DNA from: Coleophoma eucalyptorum | Taxonomy: Eukaryota > Ascomycota > Leotiomycetes > Helotiales > Dermateaceae | NCBI GenBank assembly: GCA_026120035.1 | Contig: JALRME010000001.1 | Coordinates: 2,679,909 to 2,743,908 of the forward strand | Length of the DNA: 64,000 nucleotides | Direction: 5' to 3' | Part shown: positions 1 through 12,192 of the stretch, piece after piece | Layout: each line of letters starts with the position of its first letter | Numbering within the stretch: position 1 is the stretch's first letter | The notes under the pieces: model-generated | Database searches by the model: none | The model's input: the letters and a program-made list of their open reading frames with translations, nothing else | Told to the model about the DNA's origin: nothing | Program-made: the position numbers and the translations under genes

Positions 1-592
1 TAGAGCACATTGAATAAGATCTCACATTGGGTACATACGTCTGAGTAGGGAACTACTGAGTGTATAGTATTCGGCTCCTGGTTCCAAAAGAGATGATCAC
101 CGGCAGTCTGTCCAATCCATTCTTGTTGGATTTGAACGAAGTTATACGGTGTGTTATCAAATTGATCCAAAGATTCGAAATCAACAGCCACATTCGATTT
201 TTGCTGGAAATGAGCTTGTCCAGCGAGTTGGGATACCTATCAGTGGGCTATAAAGAAAGAGCTTGAGTGTTAGGATGAAGCAAGGGAGTCTTGGGTAAAA
301 GAGACATCTACCAAAAATGGGAGAAGCTCGGTAGTCGTGATTGGTATCACTTTGAAAGAACAATTGGCAAGGCGAGATTCAATGACAATGCGCTGGTATT
401 TGGATTACAAAAGGAAAACTAAAACTAAAAACAAATGCTGCGTCCATGCCAGACGTAAACCTCCAACTCCACGCTTTACAAATCTAAATGCAGATGCGAA
501 TGCCCATTCTCCATCCCAGCCATGATATGCAACGTCCAATTTTTTTGTCCTATTTCAGAGATATCCACTTAGTTTCACAAATATTATTCTCT
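1..592. other. Left edge, no gene supported
   Basis: No gene can be supported here. The segment lies downstream of the minus-strand MEX67 stop, so its right part should hold the MEX67 3' UTR and terminator. Open stretches of about 60 codons exist on both strands but show no recognisable domain, no splice signals that extend them and no match to a family I know. The end of a gene lying beyond the window cannot be excluded. Confidence 0.5.
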
Positions 593-2804
593 CTATGGCA
601 TCAGGCCTTGTAGAGAGGTACCAGGTGCGAGAAACGCATCAGCAGGTAGTTTGTCCTATTTATAGTTAATAAGGGGTGTTAAATTGGACTATGGGAAGGA
701 CCTACCTTATTGTTGTTGAATGCAACAAAAGCTTGTTCCAAATTCCATGCATTGTCGTTCAGACAAAGCTCTGCGTATGGTGCAGTCATTCTTGTCATCT
801 CAACCAACTTTGCAAATATGCTCGCCTTTTGCTGGTCATTCACGAGAGGCGATGGAGTTGCAACGTGGACAGGTGTGGCTAGTGAGGCCCATGCTCTGAT
901 GAGAAGGACGTCGTTGAGAACCCTGATTTGAGGGCCACCAGGACCACCAGGAGCGAGCGTGAAAGTTCTAGAAAAACTTCGCAGTGATGTACCCGCAATT
1001 GAGTTTGCATCCTCCTCGAATTCGCCATGAATGGTGACAATCAATCCATCCACGCCATAAGGACTCTGACCAGTAGGATCTGGTAGCCCTGGCAAGGTGT
1101 GACAATCGGCAAGGTACTTTTCTGACTGCGTGAGAATATCTGGATGCCGGGTTGCTGGCAGAGTTGACCACAATTTCTGGATAGCCTCTACACCTTTGTG
1201 TCTTCGTGCCATTTTGGCTGGGGCGTGGGTGATTTTAGTGAGATTTCGAGAATGCTTAATGTAATCTGCCCAAGGTGGAGTTGGTACAGAATTGTTGGCT
1301 CCTCTAGGGGCTGCCGTGTTGACGGAGATTGAATGCTGTGAATCGTTGTCGTAGTATGCTGCCACCAACTGAGGCCGGTTTGTATCGTAGAGGGTGAAGA
1401 ATTGACGAAGAAAGTTCTCTGCGACTTGACTGATATCTCGAAAGTCCGCACCTCGAATGGGGATGGGTGACTTTGCTTTTTCAATAATTTCAGCAATTTC
1501 CTCGGGTGATCGGACTTGAATTCCGCTGAGTGTTTGTAGTCTAGGATACCAGCGAACTATGTCGGGCCCGTACTCTGGGTCGGAGGTCTCGATTGGATTG
1601 CCTGTGAGGACCAAGTTCTCTAGCTTTCTGAATTTCCATCGCCAAGCCTCAAGCGCTTTCCGGTCTGCGAACATGTTACGAGAGAGGTCGAGATTTTTGA
1701 GATCAGGAAATGTCTGTGCAAGTGTTGTGACGGGAGAGACATTGGCGAGACTGTTGTCGGCAAGACTGACGCTGACTATTGCCTCCCGCTTCTGTGCCTT
1801 GGTTGTGAAAATTGAATCGCAAACTTTCATAAGCGCAGGGAATAGTTTGCTGACATCTTCCGTGGTCTCGTTGAAGATTCCAATTTCTATCAATCCAGGA
1901 TCTGCCCCAAGGTTGGAAAGATTCAATAACTTGAGACTAGTATCGTAGCGGGAGCTGAGGATTCCCTTGAGTTTGTCTTGAAGTTCCTTTGTTTGATCCG
2001 ATACTTCCTTCTTCTCGCCCTTCTTTCCATGTGAAGGTAGTTTTGGCGCGGTCGTAATCTGTATGGCAAGATCCGATCCGGCAAAATTGAAGCCGTTCAG
2101 CTTCAATATGGCTTCTGAGTCCTCCTCACTAGTTGTTATAATGACAGAGTCACCGTCCTTGGATGACTATTCGATATTAGCAAGGCGTAATGACCTTTGC
2201 GTCAATCGCTGATCATGGAATGGTGTTGCGTGTGTGTCATGGCTACTTCCTCGTTGAGTATTGGCTAGGGAACGAAAGAAGTGCGGCGGCGACGGTGCAT
2301 GACCAGCTTGATCATGCGATTGCTGAATATACATACCTTTTTTATCTTGACCTTCTTGCTCGATTTGGGATTTATTGGCTTGGCCTTGCGCTCCAGGAAG
2401 CCGAGCAAGTTTCCAATGCCACCGTCTGGGTTCGAAGCAGCCTTGCTAGAATTCAGTCCATCAACCTTCAGGTAAACGTTGCCTTTGCTGATACGGGATT
2501 CTCTGATTGATGCTTGGTCGGTACTTAGTCCTCTCAGTATCGCCTGCTGTGCTTTTTGCGTGACAAGGCTGTTTCTTGGTTGAGCATTTCCTCCTCGACC
2601 AGCTTTTGCACCCCTGGATGACGAGGGCGCATCAATTCGACCTTTTCCGGCCTTGCTTTTCTCGTTTGTCGCTTCCATATCCAGGTCTCCGTCTTTGTCA
2701 ACTCGCACGGGACCATTTCTCCTCTTCTGTATTCCTCCTTTCGAACGCATAGTTGATGGACCATTGCGCGGTCCTGTTGGTGGGGCTGAGGTGCGTTTCA
2801 TCAT
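593..2804 (-). CDS. MEX67: mRNA export factor Mex67 (TAP/NXF1 family)
   Basis: General mRNA export receptor that carries mRNPs through the nuclear pore as a heterodimer with Mtr2. Three exons were rebuilt: 2804-2337, 2166-706 and 655-593, giving 663 aa. Introns are 2336-2167 (GTATGT...TAG) and 705-656 (GTAGGT...TAG), both phase 0. The basic, low-complexity N-terminus (about residues 1-175) is followed by leucine-rich repeats (about 285-375, with LKNLDLSRN and LENLVLTGNP), an NTF2-like domain (about 404-580, starting near NFLRQFFTLYD) and a TAP-C/UBA-like domain (about 600-660, with LCLNDNAWNLEQAFVAF). The short last exon supplies the family's usual ending, LPADAFL. The start is the first of two adjacent ATGs; an upstream 5' UTR intron is possible. 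The gene is divergent from HSH155. Confidence 0.95.
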
Positions 2805-3333
2805 GTCGATGACTTGGGAAGCTGTTAGCTTTGTCTTGAGCTCGATGAACGCTAAAAGACTGACCTTGCAATATGAAAGGAAGTTCTGCTCAAGGCATGA
2901 AATAGCGATCGCGGTTTCTGCTGTGAAAGAGACTTTTGAAAACGTGTGAAATGATGAAAAGCAGAAGGCGCGGAGGAGGAAGTTGACAGGTTTAAATGGA
3001 GTGTGAGTTCTAACGGCGTGAGAAAAAGGAAATGCAAGTGGATTGCATACTGTGACTATATGAGGCCGAAGACAATAGCAACAAAAGGTTTGAGCCGTCG
3101 TAGCCTTGTGCTAGTCCATACACAGACTAGTGTGGAAAATGCCGGCCACCCTACTATCAGCGCGATTGCAATCATGTGATTATGTGTTGGAGCTCTCTTT
3201 GGCTTAGTCATGATACACTAGCGCAATCTCTCCAGAACCGCAAAATTGATATCAGAGGCAAGCAAGATCTAAGATCAAGCGCATCTACTAACGTATCATC
3301 ACGCCACGTCGATGACTCTCCTATTTATTCGCC
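2805..3333. promoter_or_regulatory. Divergent intergenic region MEX67/HSH155
   Basis: 529 bp separate the two divergent start codons, so both promoters and both 5' UTRs must lie here. I see no clear TATA box and did not define individual sites. Both products act on mRNA (export and splicing), which makes shared regulation plausible, but that is inference from the arrangement alone. Confidence 0.6.
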
Positions 3334-6300
3334 ATGTCTGACTCCGACTTTGAGACCATCCGAAAGCTCCAGGCTGAACGGAATGCAGTCTCTGCTGGTA
3401 AGAAGGGATCGAAGACGTTCGATCCATCGCAACAGCGGACTGATGTCTCCACGAAGGCTTCCCTGACTGAGAGCTTCGATACCACCTTGTATGATCGCGA
3501 CGGTGGTGACAAGTTTGCCGGATACAACACATCTATCGCTGTGGCAGATGGAGATGATGATGAGATGGAGGAGGCTGATACAAGCCGGCGGCTTGTAGGT
3601 CAGTACACAGCTTCTAAGGAGCAGATCAACGAATTCGCACATGGAAATGGCGTTGAAGAAGAAGATATCCTCCTTGGGCGGGAGAAGAGTGCACGCATTG
3701 CCGATCGCGAGACCGACTACCAAAAACGCCGACTGGATCGTGTACTAACGCCAACTCGAGCGGACCCCTTCGCAGCGAACAGACAAGCTGGAGCATCAGA
3801 GGATGGTGAGAGCTATCGAGATATCATGGCTCGAAGGGAGCTGGAGAGAGAGGAGGAGCGAGTCAGACGCGCAATTGAGGAGAAGGCTGCGAACGGAGAG
3901 GTGGTTCATCATCAACCAACACTCACAAAGGACGGCAGTGGCTCGCCAAGCGACAAGGAGAACAAGGAATCAGGCTCTACTGAAGCTGTTACTGCTGGCC
4001 GCAAGAGAAAGCAACGATGGGATGTTGGAACTGAGTCTGGGGATGGGGCGGTTCAAGCAACGGATGCGAAGACCAAACGTTCGAGATGGGACCAGACTCC
4101 AGCACCAGGAGCTGCTGCTGTTGGTGCAACACCTCGACGATCAAGATGGGATCAAGCACCTGCTGCAACCCCAGTCGGGAACCAAGGACTCGTAACTCCT
4201 ATGCACCCATCACAGATAGGAGGTCCAGTGATTCCAACAGCATTTGGAACTGATATCTCAATGAGAAACGCCCCCCTATCCGATGAGGAATTGGATATGA
4301 TGCTGCCTTCAGAAGGATATAAAATTCTGGAGCCACCTCCAGGATATGCTCCCATTCGAGCAGTAGCCCAGAAAATGATGGCAACTCCTGCACCAACAGG
4401 TGGTTTTATGATGCAGGAGCCTGAGAGCGGCAGAGCTTTAGGAAAGCAGCTCCCAACGGAGATTCCTGGAGTCGGTGATCTGCAGTTTTTCAAAGCCGAA
4501 GATATGGCCTACTTCGGAAAGCTCACAGACGGTAGCGATGAGAACACCATGAGTGTGGAGGAACTAAAAGAAAGAAAGATCATGAGACTTTTGCTCAAGG
4601 TTAAGAACGGAACACCTCCAATGCGTAAGACTGCCTTGCGCCAGCTTACTGACAACGCTCGACAATTTGGTGCCGGACCACTTTTCAATCAGATTCTTCC
4701 ACTCCTCATGGAGAAGACTCTGGAGGATCAAGAGCGCCATTTGCTGGTCAAGGTCATTGACCGCGTGCTCTACAAGCTTGATGATCTTGTGCGGCCATAC
4801 GTCCATAAGATCTTGGTCGTTATAGAGCCTTTGCTCATTGACCAGGACTACTATGCCAGAGTTGAAGGTCGCGAGATCATCTCTAACCTTAGTAAGGCTG
4901 CGGGTCTTGCCCACATGATCAGTACTATGCGTCCCGATATTGACCATGTTGACGAGTACGTTCGAAACACTACTGCAAGAGCTTTTGCTGTAGTTGCCTC
5001 CGCCCTTGGTATACCCGCATTGCTACCATTCTTACGAGCTGTATGCAGAAGTAAGAAGTCCTGGCAAGCAAGACACACTGGTGTCAAGATTGTTCAACAG
5101 ATACCCATCTTGATGGGATGTGCAGTATTGCCGCATTTGAAGGGTCTTGTTGATTGCATTGGTGGAAATCTTAACGACGACCAGACAAAAGTACGAACCG
5201 TCACTAGTTTGGCAATTGCAGCTCTTGCCGAGGCAGCCAATCCATATGGTATCGAGAGCTTTGATGATATTCTCAACCCTTTGTGGACCGGGGCTCGCAA
5301 GCAGCGTGGAAAGGGTTTAGCAGGTTTCCTTAAGGCCGTTGGCTACATCATCCCTCTCATGGACGAAGAGTATGCCAACTACTACACAAGTCAGATCATG
5401 GAGATTCTTTTGAGAGAATTCTCGTCTCCAGACGAAGAGATGAAGAAGGTAGTTCTTAAAGTGGTTTCACAGTGCGCAGGAACAGACGGTGTCACTGCAG
5501 GTTATTTGAAGGAGCATGTTCTAGACGAGTTTTTCAAGAGTTTCTGGGTGCGAAGAATGGCATTGGACAAGCGAAACTATCGACAGGTCGTTGAAACAAC
5601 TGTGGACTTGGGACAGAAGGTCGGTGTTGGCGAGATTGTGGAGAGAATCGTGAACAACCTCAAGGATGAGAGTGAGGCCTACCGAAAGATGACTGTTGAG
5701 ACCATTGAGAAAGTCATCGCAAGTCTTGGTGCTGCAGACATTGGCGAACGATTAGAGGAGCGCCTGATCGATGGAATTCTACACTCTTTCCAGGAACAGA
5801 GTGTGGAAGATATCGTCATGCTCAATGGCTTTGGCACAGTTGTCAATGCTCTGGGCACACGGTGCAAGCCATACCTCCCTCAGATTGTTAGTACTATCCT
5901 CTGGCGACTCAACAACAAGTCTGCGACTGTCCGACAGCAAGCAGCTGATCTTATTTCTCGAATCGCCATGGTGATGAAGCAATGTGGCGAAGATGCATTG
6001 ATGGGTAAACTTGGTATTGTGCTCTACGAGTACCTTGGTGAGGAATATCCAGAGGTTCTAGGATCTATCCTTGGTGCTCTTCGTTCTATTGTCACTGTTG
6101 TTGGTATCAGCCAGATGCAGCCACCTATCAAGGACTTGCTTCCTAGACTGACACCAATTCTACGAAACCGACATGAAAAAGTTCAAGAGAACACCATTGA
6201 TTTAGTCGGCCGTATCGCTGACCGTGGACCTGAAAGTGTCAACGCTCGAGAGTGGATGAGAATTTGCTTTGAACTTCTCGACATGCTCAAAGCTCACAAG

Positions 6301-6996
6301 AAGGGTATTCGTCGAGCCGCCAACAACACGTTTGGTTTCATTGCAAAGGCAATCGGTCCTCAAGATGTTCTTGCAACTCTTCTTAACAACCTACGAGTTC
6401 AGGAGCGACAATCTCGAGTCTGCACGGCCGTCGCGATTGGTATTGTCGCTGAGACTTGCGCACCTTTCACTGTTCTACCGGCACTCATGAACGAATACCG
6501 AGTTCCGGAGCTGAACGTGCAAAATGGTGTTCTCAAGTCTCTCTCCTTCCTATTCGAGTATATCGGAGAGATGGCTAAGGACTACGTTTATGCCGTGACG
6601 CCTTTGCTTGAAGATGCTTTGATCGATAGAGACCAGGTGCATCGACAAACGGCGGCCTCGGTCGTCAAGCACGTTGCATTGGGTGTTGTTGGTCTTGGTT
6701 GTGAGGATGCCATGCTGCATCTTCTCAACCTCCTTTACCCCAATCTATTTGAGACCAGTCCCCACGTCATCGACCGCATTGTCGAGGCCATTGACGCTAT
6801 TCGTATGGCAGTCGGAACTGGTCTGACCATGAACTACGTCTGGGCAGGTCTCTTCCATCCAGCAAGAAAAGTACGAGTACCTTACTGGCGCCTCTACAAC
6901 TCGGCATACGTCCAGTCAGCGGACAGCATGGTGCCATACTACCCAAACCTGGACGATGAGAAGATTGATCGCCCCGAACTGCACATTGTAATTTAA
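3334..6996 (+). CDS. HSH155: U2 snRNP subunit SF3B1 / Hsh155 (Sap155)
   Basis: Core scaffold of the SF3b complex. It clamps the branch-site/U2 duplex during prespliceosome assembly in the nucleus. The gene is a single 1220-aa exon. The N-terminal 300 residues are acidic and disordered, with three RWD motifs whose tryptophans are W229, W252 and W272; these resemble the U2AF-ligand motifs of human SF3B1. From about residue 400 to the end are HEAT repeats of very high conservation, for example [27 protein letters not shown] and [11 protein letters not shown]619 in QTKVRT matches human K700, the main cancer hotspot. R946 and V950 in RHEKV match the human residues contacted by pladienolide-type inhibitors. 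The length is slightly below human (1304 aa), with the difference mainly in the N-terminus. No introns are needed. Confidence 0.98.
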   Translation: MSDSDFETIRKLQAERNAVSAGKKGSKTFDPSQQRTDVSTKASLTESFDTTLYDRDGGDKFAGYNTSIAVADGDDDEMEEADTSRRLVGQYTASKEQINEFAHGNGVEEEDILLGREKSARIADRETDYQKRRLDRVLTPTRADPFAANRQAGASEDGESYRDIMARRELEREEERVRRAIEEKAANGEVVHHQPTLTKDGSGSPSDKENKESGSTEAVTAGRKRKQRWDVGTESGDGAVQATDAKTKRSRWDQTPAPGAAAVGATPRRSRWDQAPAATPVGNQGLVTPMHPSQIGGPVIPTAFGTDISMRNAPLSDEELDMMLPSEGYKILEPPPGYAPIRAVAQKMMATPAPTGGFMMQEPESGRALGKQLPTEIPGVGDLQFFKAEDMAYFGKLTDGSDENTMSVEELKERKIMRLLLKVKNGTPPMRKTALRQLTDNARQFGAGPLFNQILPLLMEKTLEDQERHLLVKVIDRVLYKLDDLVRPYVHKILVVIEPLLIDQDYYARVEGREIISNLSKAAGLAHMISTMRPDIDHVDEYVRNTTARAFAVVASALGIPALLPFLRAVCRSKKSWQARHTGVKIVQQIPILMGCAVLPHLKGLVDCIGGNLNDDQTKVRTVTSLAIAALAEAANPYGIESFDDILNPLWTGARKQRGKGLAGFLKAVGYIIPLMDEEYANYYTSQIMEILLREFSSPDEEMKKVVLKVVSQCAGTDGVTAGYLKEHVLDEFFKSFWVRRMALDKRNYRQVVETTVDLGQKVGVGEIVERIVNNLKDESEAYRKMTVETIEKVIASLGAADIGERLEERLIDGILHSFQEQSVEDIVMLNGFGTVVNALGTRCKPYLPQIVSTILWRLNNKSATVRQQAADLISRIAMVMKQCGEDALMGKLGIVLYEYLGEEYPEVLGSILGALRSIVTVVGISQMQPPIKDLLPRLTPILRNRHEKVQENTIDLVGRIADRGPESVNAREWMRICFELLDMLKAHKKGIRRAANNTFGFIAKAIGPQDVLATLLNNLRVQERQSRVCTAVAIGIVAETCAPFTVLPALMNEYRVPELNVQNGVLKSLSFLFEYIGEMAKDYVYAVTPLLEDALIDRDQVHRQTAASVVKHVALGVVGLGCEDAMLHLLNLLYPNLFETSPHVIDRIVEAIDAIRMAVGTGLTMNYVWAGLFHPARKVRVPYWRLYNSAYVQSADSMVPYYPNLDDEKIDRPELHIVI

Positions 6997-7918
6997 GCGA
7001 AGATATCGTGCAAGTGTCAGGGGCTTGATATGCGAAGTGTTTCCCTCATGGGAGAGAAGGAACAATGGGATTGGGACGGAATTTGGATGAGCGACTGGCG
7101 TTAATAGCGTGTAATATTACGGCATGGACGTAGGTAGCGAAATGAACAAATGAAGCAAATCAATGTTATGAATGAGCTATGACTATGATGTGAAGTGCAG
7201 CTACATAATTCGAGTGTGCCAATCTGAAAGTTTGAATCAGATACTCGTCCCATGCCCGGATCATTCGATAACTTTCCATTACTGTGGCCAATGCAAGTCA
7301 TCACTTGGACTATCCAGCTCCAATCTATGCTAATGCACTTGAGTTGGCGGGCGAGCTCTGAAGCAGCCATGGAACTTTCCATGCCTGCTTACAGTACTTT
7401 AGTGATCCACACCAAGTATTGCATTCCTCAAGATCGGGCATATTATGCACTTCACAGATGCTGCTGAGAAGGCAGTTTCTGGTCGTTGACCTAAATACCT
7501 TAACCTTATCCCCCAACCTGTCCGCTGACAAACAGTGCAGTCTTACCTTACTTAGACCACACCGCTCATTAAACTGCTATGCCGGCCCTTTCTCCAACAG
7601 CTTCTTCGTAACCTTCTTCTCCCCTAGCATCCACTCCTCTTCCCAAGTAAGGCCCAACCAGACAAAGGAGAATCTCTCTAACACTAGATACTTCCCAGCC
7701 ATCCTGAAGTGGGAGAAGGAGAGAGAAGCAAAGGAAAGAGAAAGGAAGGAAAGAAGCTTTTCGACAGCTCCAGCCCTGCAGACGGGTTCTTTCGGCGCTT
7801 TCTCTGACCCCTCAACCTGTAGGGAACCTTACCGCAAGCCCAAAAACCGTAAATAAAAAATCCCCCCAAGTCCGAAGTGAGAACCTTCCAACGACTCAAG
7901 AGATATAAGGCTAGAGCC

Positions 7919-7960
7919 CGATTTCCGATTTCCGATTGCCGATTGCCGATTGCCGATTGC
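7919..7960. repeat. 7-bp minisatellite (CCGATTG/CCGATTT)
   Basis: About six head-to-tail copies of a 7-base unit. The first copies end in T and the later ones in G, a pattern of stepwise expansion from a mutated copy. It is non-coding. Confidence 0.9.
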
Positions 7961-8162
7961 TCCTGCCTCGTGGCATGCGATACCGTTCAACCCCCATCGT
8001 TTTGTTGGTGGTCCTTTATCCGCATGGGAAATAAATGCCCAATTCACGGCCGTCTGCCCCGTCTATCGTCCTATCCGCTGGGCTTCCGCTATACCCTCTC
8101 TCCCGCGCTCTTACGTACCCTTATTCCCTCTCTCCGTTGCCCAACCCAGCGTCACTTTCTTT

Positions 8163-8181
8163 GGGGGGGGGGGGGGGGGGG
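8163..8181. repeat. Poly-G run of 19
   Basis: Nineteen consecutive G on the plus strand, preceded by TTT and followed by TTTT. Its exact length is a likely sequencing or assembly error point. It could form G-quadruplex structure on the plus strand. Confidence 0.9.
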
Positions 8182-9036
8182 TTTTAATTGCATATTTTCC
8201 TGGGGCTGGGAAAGGAAAGAAGGGAAAGGAATTGAAAGGCCAGTAAACTGCGTTCTCACGTTCTTCCTGTAGCGGTTGAGTAACGAGACGAGCATGCATG
8301 TGACTTTCTATTACTCGAGAGATACATCCCGGGTACGGCTCTGAAGACAGTCGGATGGGTCGGCTTCGTTGCAGATAGCAAGCCGTCTGTACGAATGAAC
8401 CGAGTAGGCTATTGGCTCGGGTTTGAGGGGGCTTAGGATTACTCTTGCGTGTCCCTTCATGCTGTATCATGCAAAGTTATTGGCGGCGAGGTTTGAAGGA
8501 TGGATGCTGGGGTGTAAGTTGGAGAGAGAGAGATGGGCTGACAATTGAGTTGTCAGCGATGATGCCGGTACGGCGTTCGGGTTTGATTTGAAGGGGCTAT
8601 GTTATAAGTACTTGATGATTTCTCCTTTCCTGTAAAACATTTGCTTTTGATCTTGATATGTCTTCGTAAAGAAAAGCTAACGACTTCTGGACCGCTTTCA
8701 ATCCTGTAATTTATTGCGCTGTCTTCCCTTGCACCTCTTATATCAGATTCAACCATCGAGGTATCGGGATTACTACCATGGGACATACACATCCTTTGAA
8801 TTATTATCTAGTCTACTGCCCGCTCGCTCTCGCGTGGCAAGGCATTAAAGGCGTCAGCCGTGCTTTGCATCGCAATGATAAGATGAAGGTCGTTAGACTT
8901 GGTTCGAATGATGATTATACACATTGGCAACCACAGGAAGCAGAGAGAAATGTCGAGAGGAATTGATATATTATTGCCTGATCTGACTGGGTCTGGTCTT
9001 CTCGGCGATTATATGCGCCAAGAATGGTACCTGTAC

Positions 9037-9621
9037 TTAAGAGACTTCATTCATACTACTGGCAGTCTCTTGCATCATAATCAGACAGACTACCGCACCT
9101 CCAGCAGCAGGCATGCTGTTATCACACGCCAGTCAGCCGATTTCTCATAACTTGGTCCAATAGGGGCATCCAACACAAGAAACATACCTGAGCCACCAGT
9201 ATCCCAAAACCAATTCCCACCAGTCAATCCAGAGGGCGCCTGTCCAGCTAATCAACGCCAACAAGCCCACGATCACGAATCCCAACAGTGCAACTAATTC
9301 AATCCACGACGAAGCTAATATCCGAGGTTGGGCAACTTGGAAGGGGATTTGAGGGGTTTTCGAGGAGGCAACTTGGAAGAGCTCAAAACCAAAGAACCAT
9401 GCGCCCACGACTCCGCCAACGACCAGGCTGATGAGAACCAGATACGACTTGATGTGTTGTGCCTTTGGGGCAGATTCGAGGGTTGGCAGGAATTCTGGAT
9501 CAGTTATTACCTGAAAGGCCGTCTTGGGCTTCTCGCCTGATATGGTAGTATGGTCCTTGTTCGCTTGGTCGGGATGTGCTGGGTCGTCCGTTGATGTTGT
9601 TGATGGCGTCTGAACAAACAT
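9037..9621 (-). CDS. Small predicted multi-pass membrane protein, function unknown
   Basis: I do not recognise the family. Best model: exon 1 9621-9188, intron 9187-9116 (GTATGT...ACAG, with a CTGAC branch-like site), exon 2 9115-9037, giving 170 aa. Without splicing the frame stops at 9145 and gives 158 aa, so the C-terminus is uncertain. Residues 1-57 are polar and rich in T, D and P. Two strong hydrophobic helices follow at about 58-82 (YLVLISLVVGGVVGAWFFG) and 107-135 (ELVALLGFVIVGLLALISW), then aromatic-rich WIDWWELVLGYWWL. The spliced version adds a weaker hydrophobic patch (GGAVVCLIMM). The two strong helices and aromatic girdle make a real membrane protein more likely than a chance frame. 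The gene sits alone between two gene-poor stretches. Confidence 0.6.
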
Positions 9622-10913
9622 TGTGATGGTAGTAGTAAATTGATTTGGAGGAAGAATAGGATGAATGGAAAGTGTAAGTCAGCAGAAGGTATGGATATAT
9701 TTCTGCTACGAGAGAGAAAATGTGTAGGGGATTATCAGATGCAATTCTTCTTACGGAGAAGGCATTGTAGAATCTAGAGTAGACTAGCCCTCTCTCCATG
9801 GTGCATTACCTCATCCATGAGACCAAAAGCGCATGGAATGTTATCACCACGATTTGAATCATGAACTGAATCTGGATAGTGATCATGGCAATAACACTGA
9901 CAGTACAGTAGAGTAGCCGTGTCCGTTGTCCATTCTTCACTAATGACAAGACGGGATGAAAGTTACTCAGGGACTTCAGCCGCATCGTCACGAGGCTGCG
10001 CTTTTCAACCAAAGACAAGTATGATGCAGGTTGATTTCCTCTTCAAGCAGCACGCTGGCTGAAAGCGGATGTTACCATTGCTCTCCATTGCTCTTTTGGT
10101 GATGTAGCCCCCGCTGTGGCATTTTAGAAGTGCGCAGGCATGGAAGTCACTCGACTTTCTTTTGATGATACTGATGCCGGTTGACATGGCGCCATGGGAC
10201 ATGGTGTGATGCTCGATGAGAGAGCATCTCGGGTCCTTAGCGGATAGTAGAATTGGTATTTTCTTTCGCCTTTATTCTCGCATTTGAGGGTTGAAGCTAC
10301 TCTGTTGTAAACATACACTCGTATCGGCTAGGTGCAAGCCCCGCGAAGGCATTCTTCTCCCGAACCATGTTAACCAGGCGGAGAGGAAAGACATGCATAC
10401 CTGCATGCACACTTGTGTATGCTGTACGATCTGACAGGTCGCCCGAAGGATGCACACCGTTCAGATATTGATCTCATTCACTTATTCACTCATCGTCATC
10501 GTCATCCCAAAGTATCGAGGAGAGTTTCACCGAGTAAAGACGTGCTCGCCACCCGCACTTTGGCTGTCAGAGCTTAACGTTGATTGCTGGTGGCTTGCAG
10601 GAAGGGTCTTGCCAAGGATGCGCCACCATTTAGATGAGGCTTTGTGATAGAAGAGCAGGTATGGAATGTTTCGAGGTTTTGACTTTGTTTGCTTCCCGGG
10701 AGCGGAGATTCGAGTACAGGACAGTAGAGTGCAGTGCCGTGCAGAAGAGCAGGCAGTGTGGGCCAGCATCGTCTGAAGTAAGAAAGGCCTAGTGACACTG
10801 CAGACGCGTGGGACAGGGAGCGGGGAGAGGAGATGTTTTCGTCATAGGAGAAGGAAAAGTTGACAAGTAGTATATTGTCATTGTCACGACTGCAGACGGA
10901 CCGTCGTCAGTTC

Positions 10914-10952
10914 GTCAGGTTGTCAGGTTGTCAGGTTGTCAGGTTGTCAGGT
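10914..10952. repeat. 8-bp minisatellite (GTCAGGTT)
   Basis: Four to five tandem copies of GTCAGGTT, preceded by related GTCGTCAGTTC sequence and followed by variant GTCGTCC, so the array shades into diverged copies at both ends. Confidence 0.9.
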
Positions 10953-11736
10953 CGTCCATCAGGCAGTCATCTAGCATGCCCTCCCTCCGAGCTGCACGAT
11001 TTTGGCGTACGCCAAGCTGCCGTAGTCGAGCCCTGCATAGCATCAAGCCACTGGCGTCATCGGGTGCGCAACTTGCAATTTCACTGCCAACCCTTCCACT
11101 GCGACACGACACGGACAACTACGTAACAATCAATCTGACGCCTTTGCAATGTGTTTCGGATCAAAAGAACCATGCGGATCTTGCCTCTTGCTGTCGTCTC
11201 GCGCGGCTGCTTTCATGAGTCGTGGCATTGGGTTCAAATCAAGGCAAGCCAGCTTGACCAATGCATGCCAGCCCTTGCCTATCATCCTTATGGCTGAACC
11301 CTCCTTCCACTACGGATCGCTTCCTACCTCCCCGATGATGGCGCTGGACCCTGGATTTGGGGCACGACCATCCACTCCAACACAAAACGGTCCCATCTGG
11401 AGGGGATTCTGAGTTGATAGGGCAGGTAAGCCGTGGCTGGGTGTGAGATGTCGACAGTGGCAAACTCCCCCATACCACAGTATTCTCCTCCGGTTCGCAG
11501 TTGCCTTCGCAGCTGCCTCCACACTGGGTATCAGGGGCGGCGTTGGGATGAAGATTAATAGATTGATTGATTAATTGATGGATACCTTGACCATAACGCG
11601 GCAGCATTGGGCCGATAATATGGATCATGAGCGAAGCTTCATCTTGGTAGGTAGTCTGCCTTACGCTTTGAACCCAAAGGTGAGCAGAGTCCGAAGAAAT
11701 ATGCATCTTGTAAATGAAGCGACGGGTTTAACTTTC

Positions 11737-11768
11737 ACGTTGACATTGACTGACGTCAATGTTGACGT
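11737..11768. promoter_or_regulatory. 32-bp near-palindrome with CRE-like core
   Basis: Two 14-base arms (ACGTTGACATTGAC and GTCAATGTTGACGT) face each other across TGAC and match at 12 of 14 positions. The octamer TGACGTCA, the classical CRE/ATF bZIP site, lies at 11751-11758 within it. It may bind a bZIP dimer or simply form a cruciform. Function is inferred only from the motif. Confidence 0.4.
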
Positions 11769-11796
11769 TGGCATTGGAGTCTAGAGATTGGACGAT

Positions 11797-11844
11797 TGGA
11801 GTTTGGAGTTTGGAGTTTGGAGTTTGGAGTTTGGAGTTTGGAGT
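11797..11844. repeat. 7-bp minisatellite (GGAGTTT)
   Basis: About seven perfect or near-perfect copies of a 7-base purine-rich unit, immediately downstream of the near-palindrome. It leaves short repetitive frames on both strands but no credible protein. Confidence 0.9.
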
Positions 11845-12192
11845 CCTCGGCCACTGACTCTCTCGTCCTTCGCCTTTCGCATCTCGTTCTTGGCCCCCGA
11901 TCAAGCGAAAGGTGAAAACGCCTTCGAAACTTTGGAGAGCCAAGTCTGTCCAGCGTATCCATCAAGCTTCGACTCGTCTTTGTTTTGTCCCAGGTACCCG
12001 TACGGGCGCGACGGCACCTCGCGGCACCTTTCGCAGTCATGTATCCGGCGGGAGACTCGTCTAACTGTGTTTCACGATCCCTCCTCCTCAGCAACGGCTT
12101 CCATCTCGTGGATCGCTTCAAGGGCCGCAAAATCATTAATTCCCTTCAAGCTTCATCTCACCCTTTGCTTTGACCTTTCGAACCCAAGTATA

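Larger units (their letters stand above)
6997..9036. other. Intergenic, about 2 kb, no gene
   Basis: Contains the HSH155 3' UTR at its left end and the 3' end of the small membrane-protein gene at its right. Reading frames in it are short, lack recognisable domains and are interrupted on both strands. It holds a 7-bp minisatellite (about 7919-7960) and a 19-base G run (8163-8181). Confidence 0.6.

Noticed and set aside
1..266. Short frames at the left edge as the tail of a gene
   Set aside because: No motif and no way to see the rest; chance length.
9145..9187. Unspliced C-terminus of the small membrane protein
   Set aside because: Possible, but a GTATGT donor and good acceptor favour splicing; noted as an alternative in the feature.
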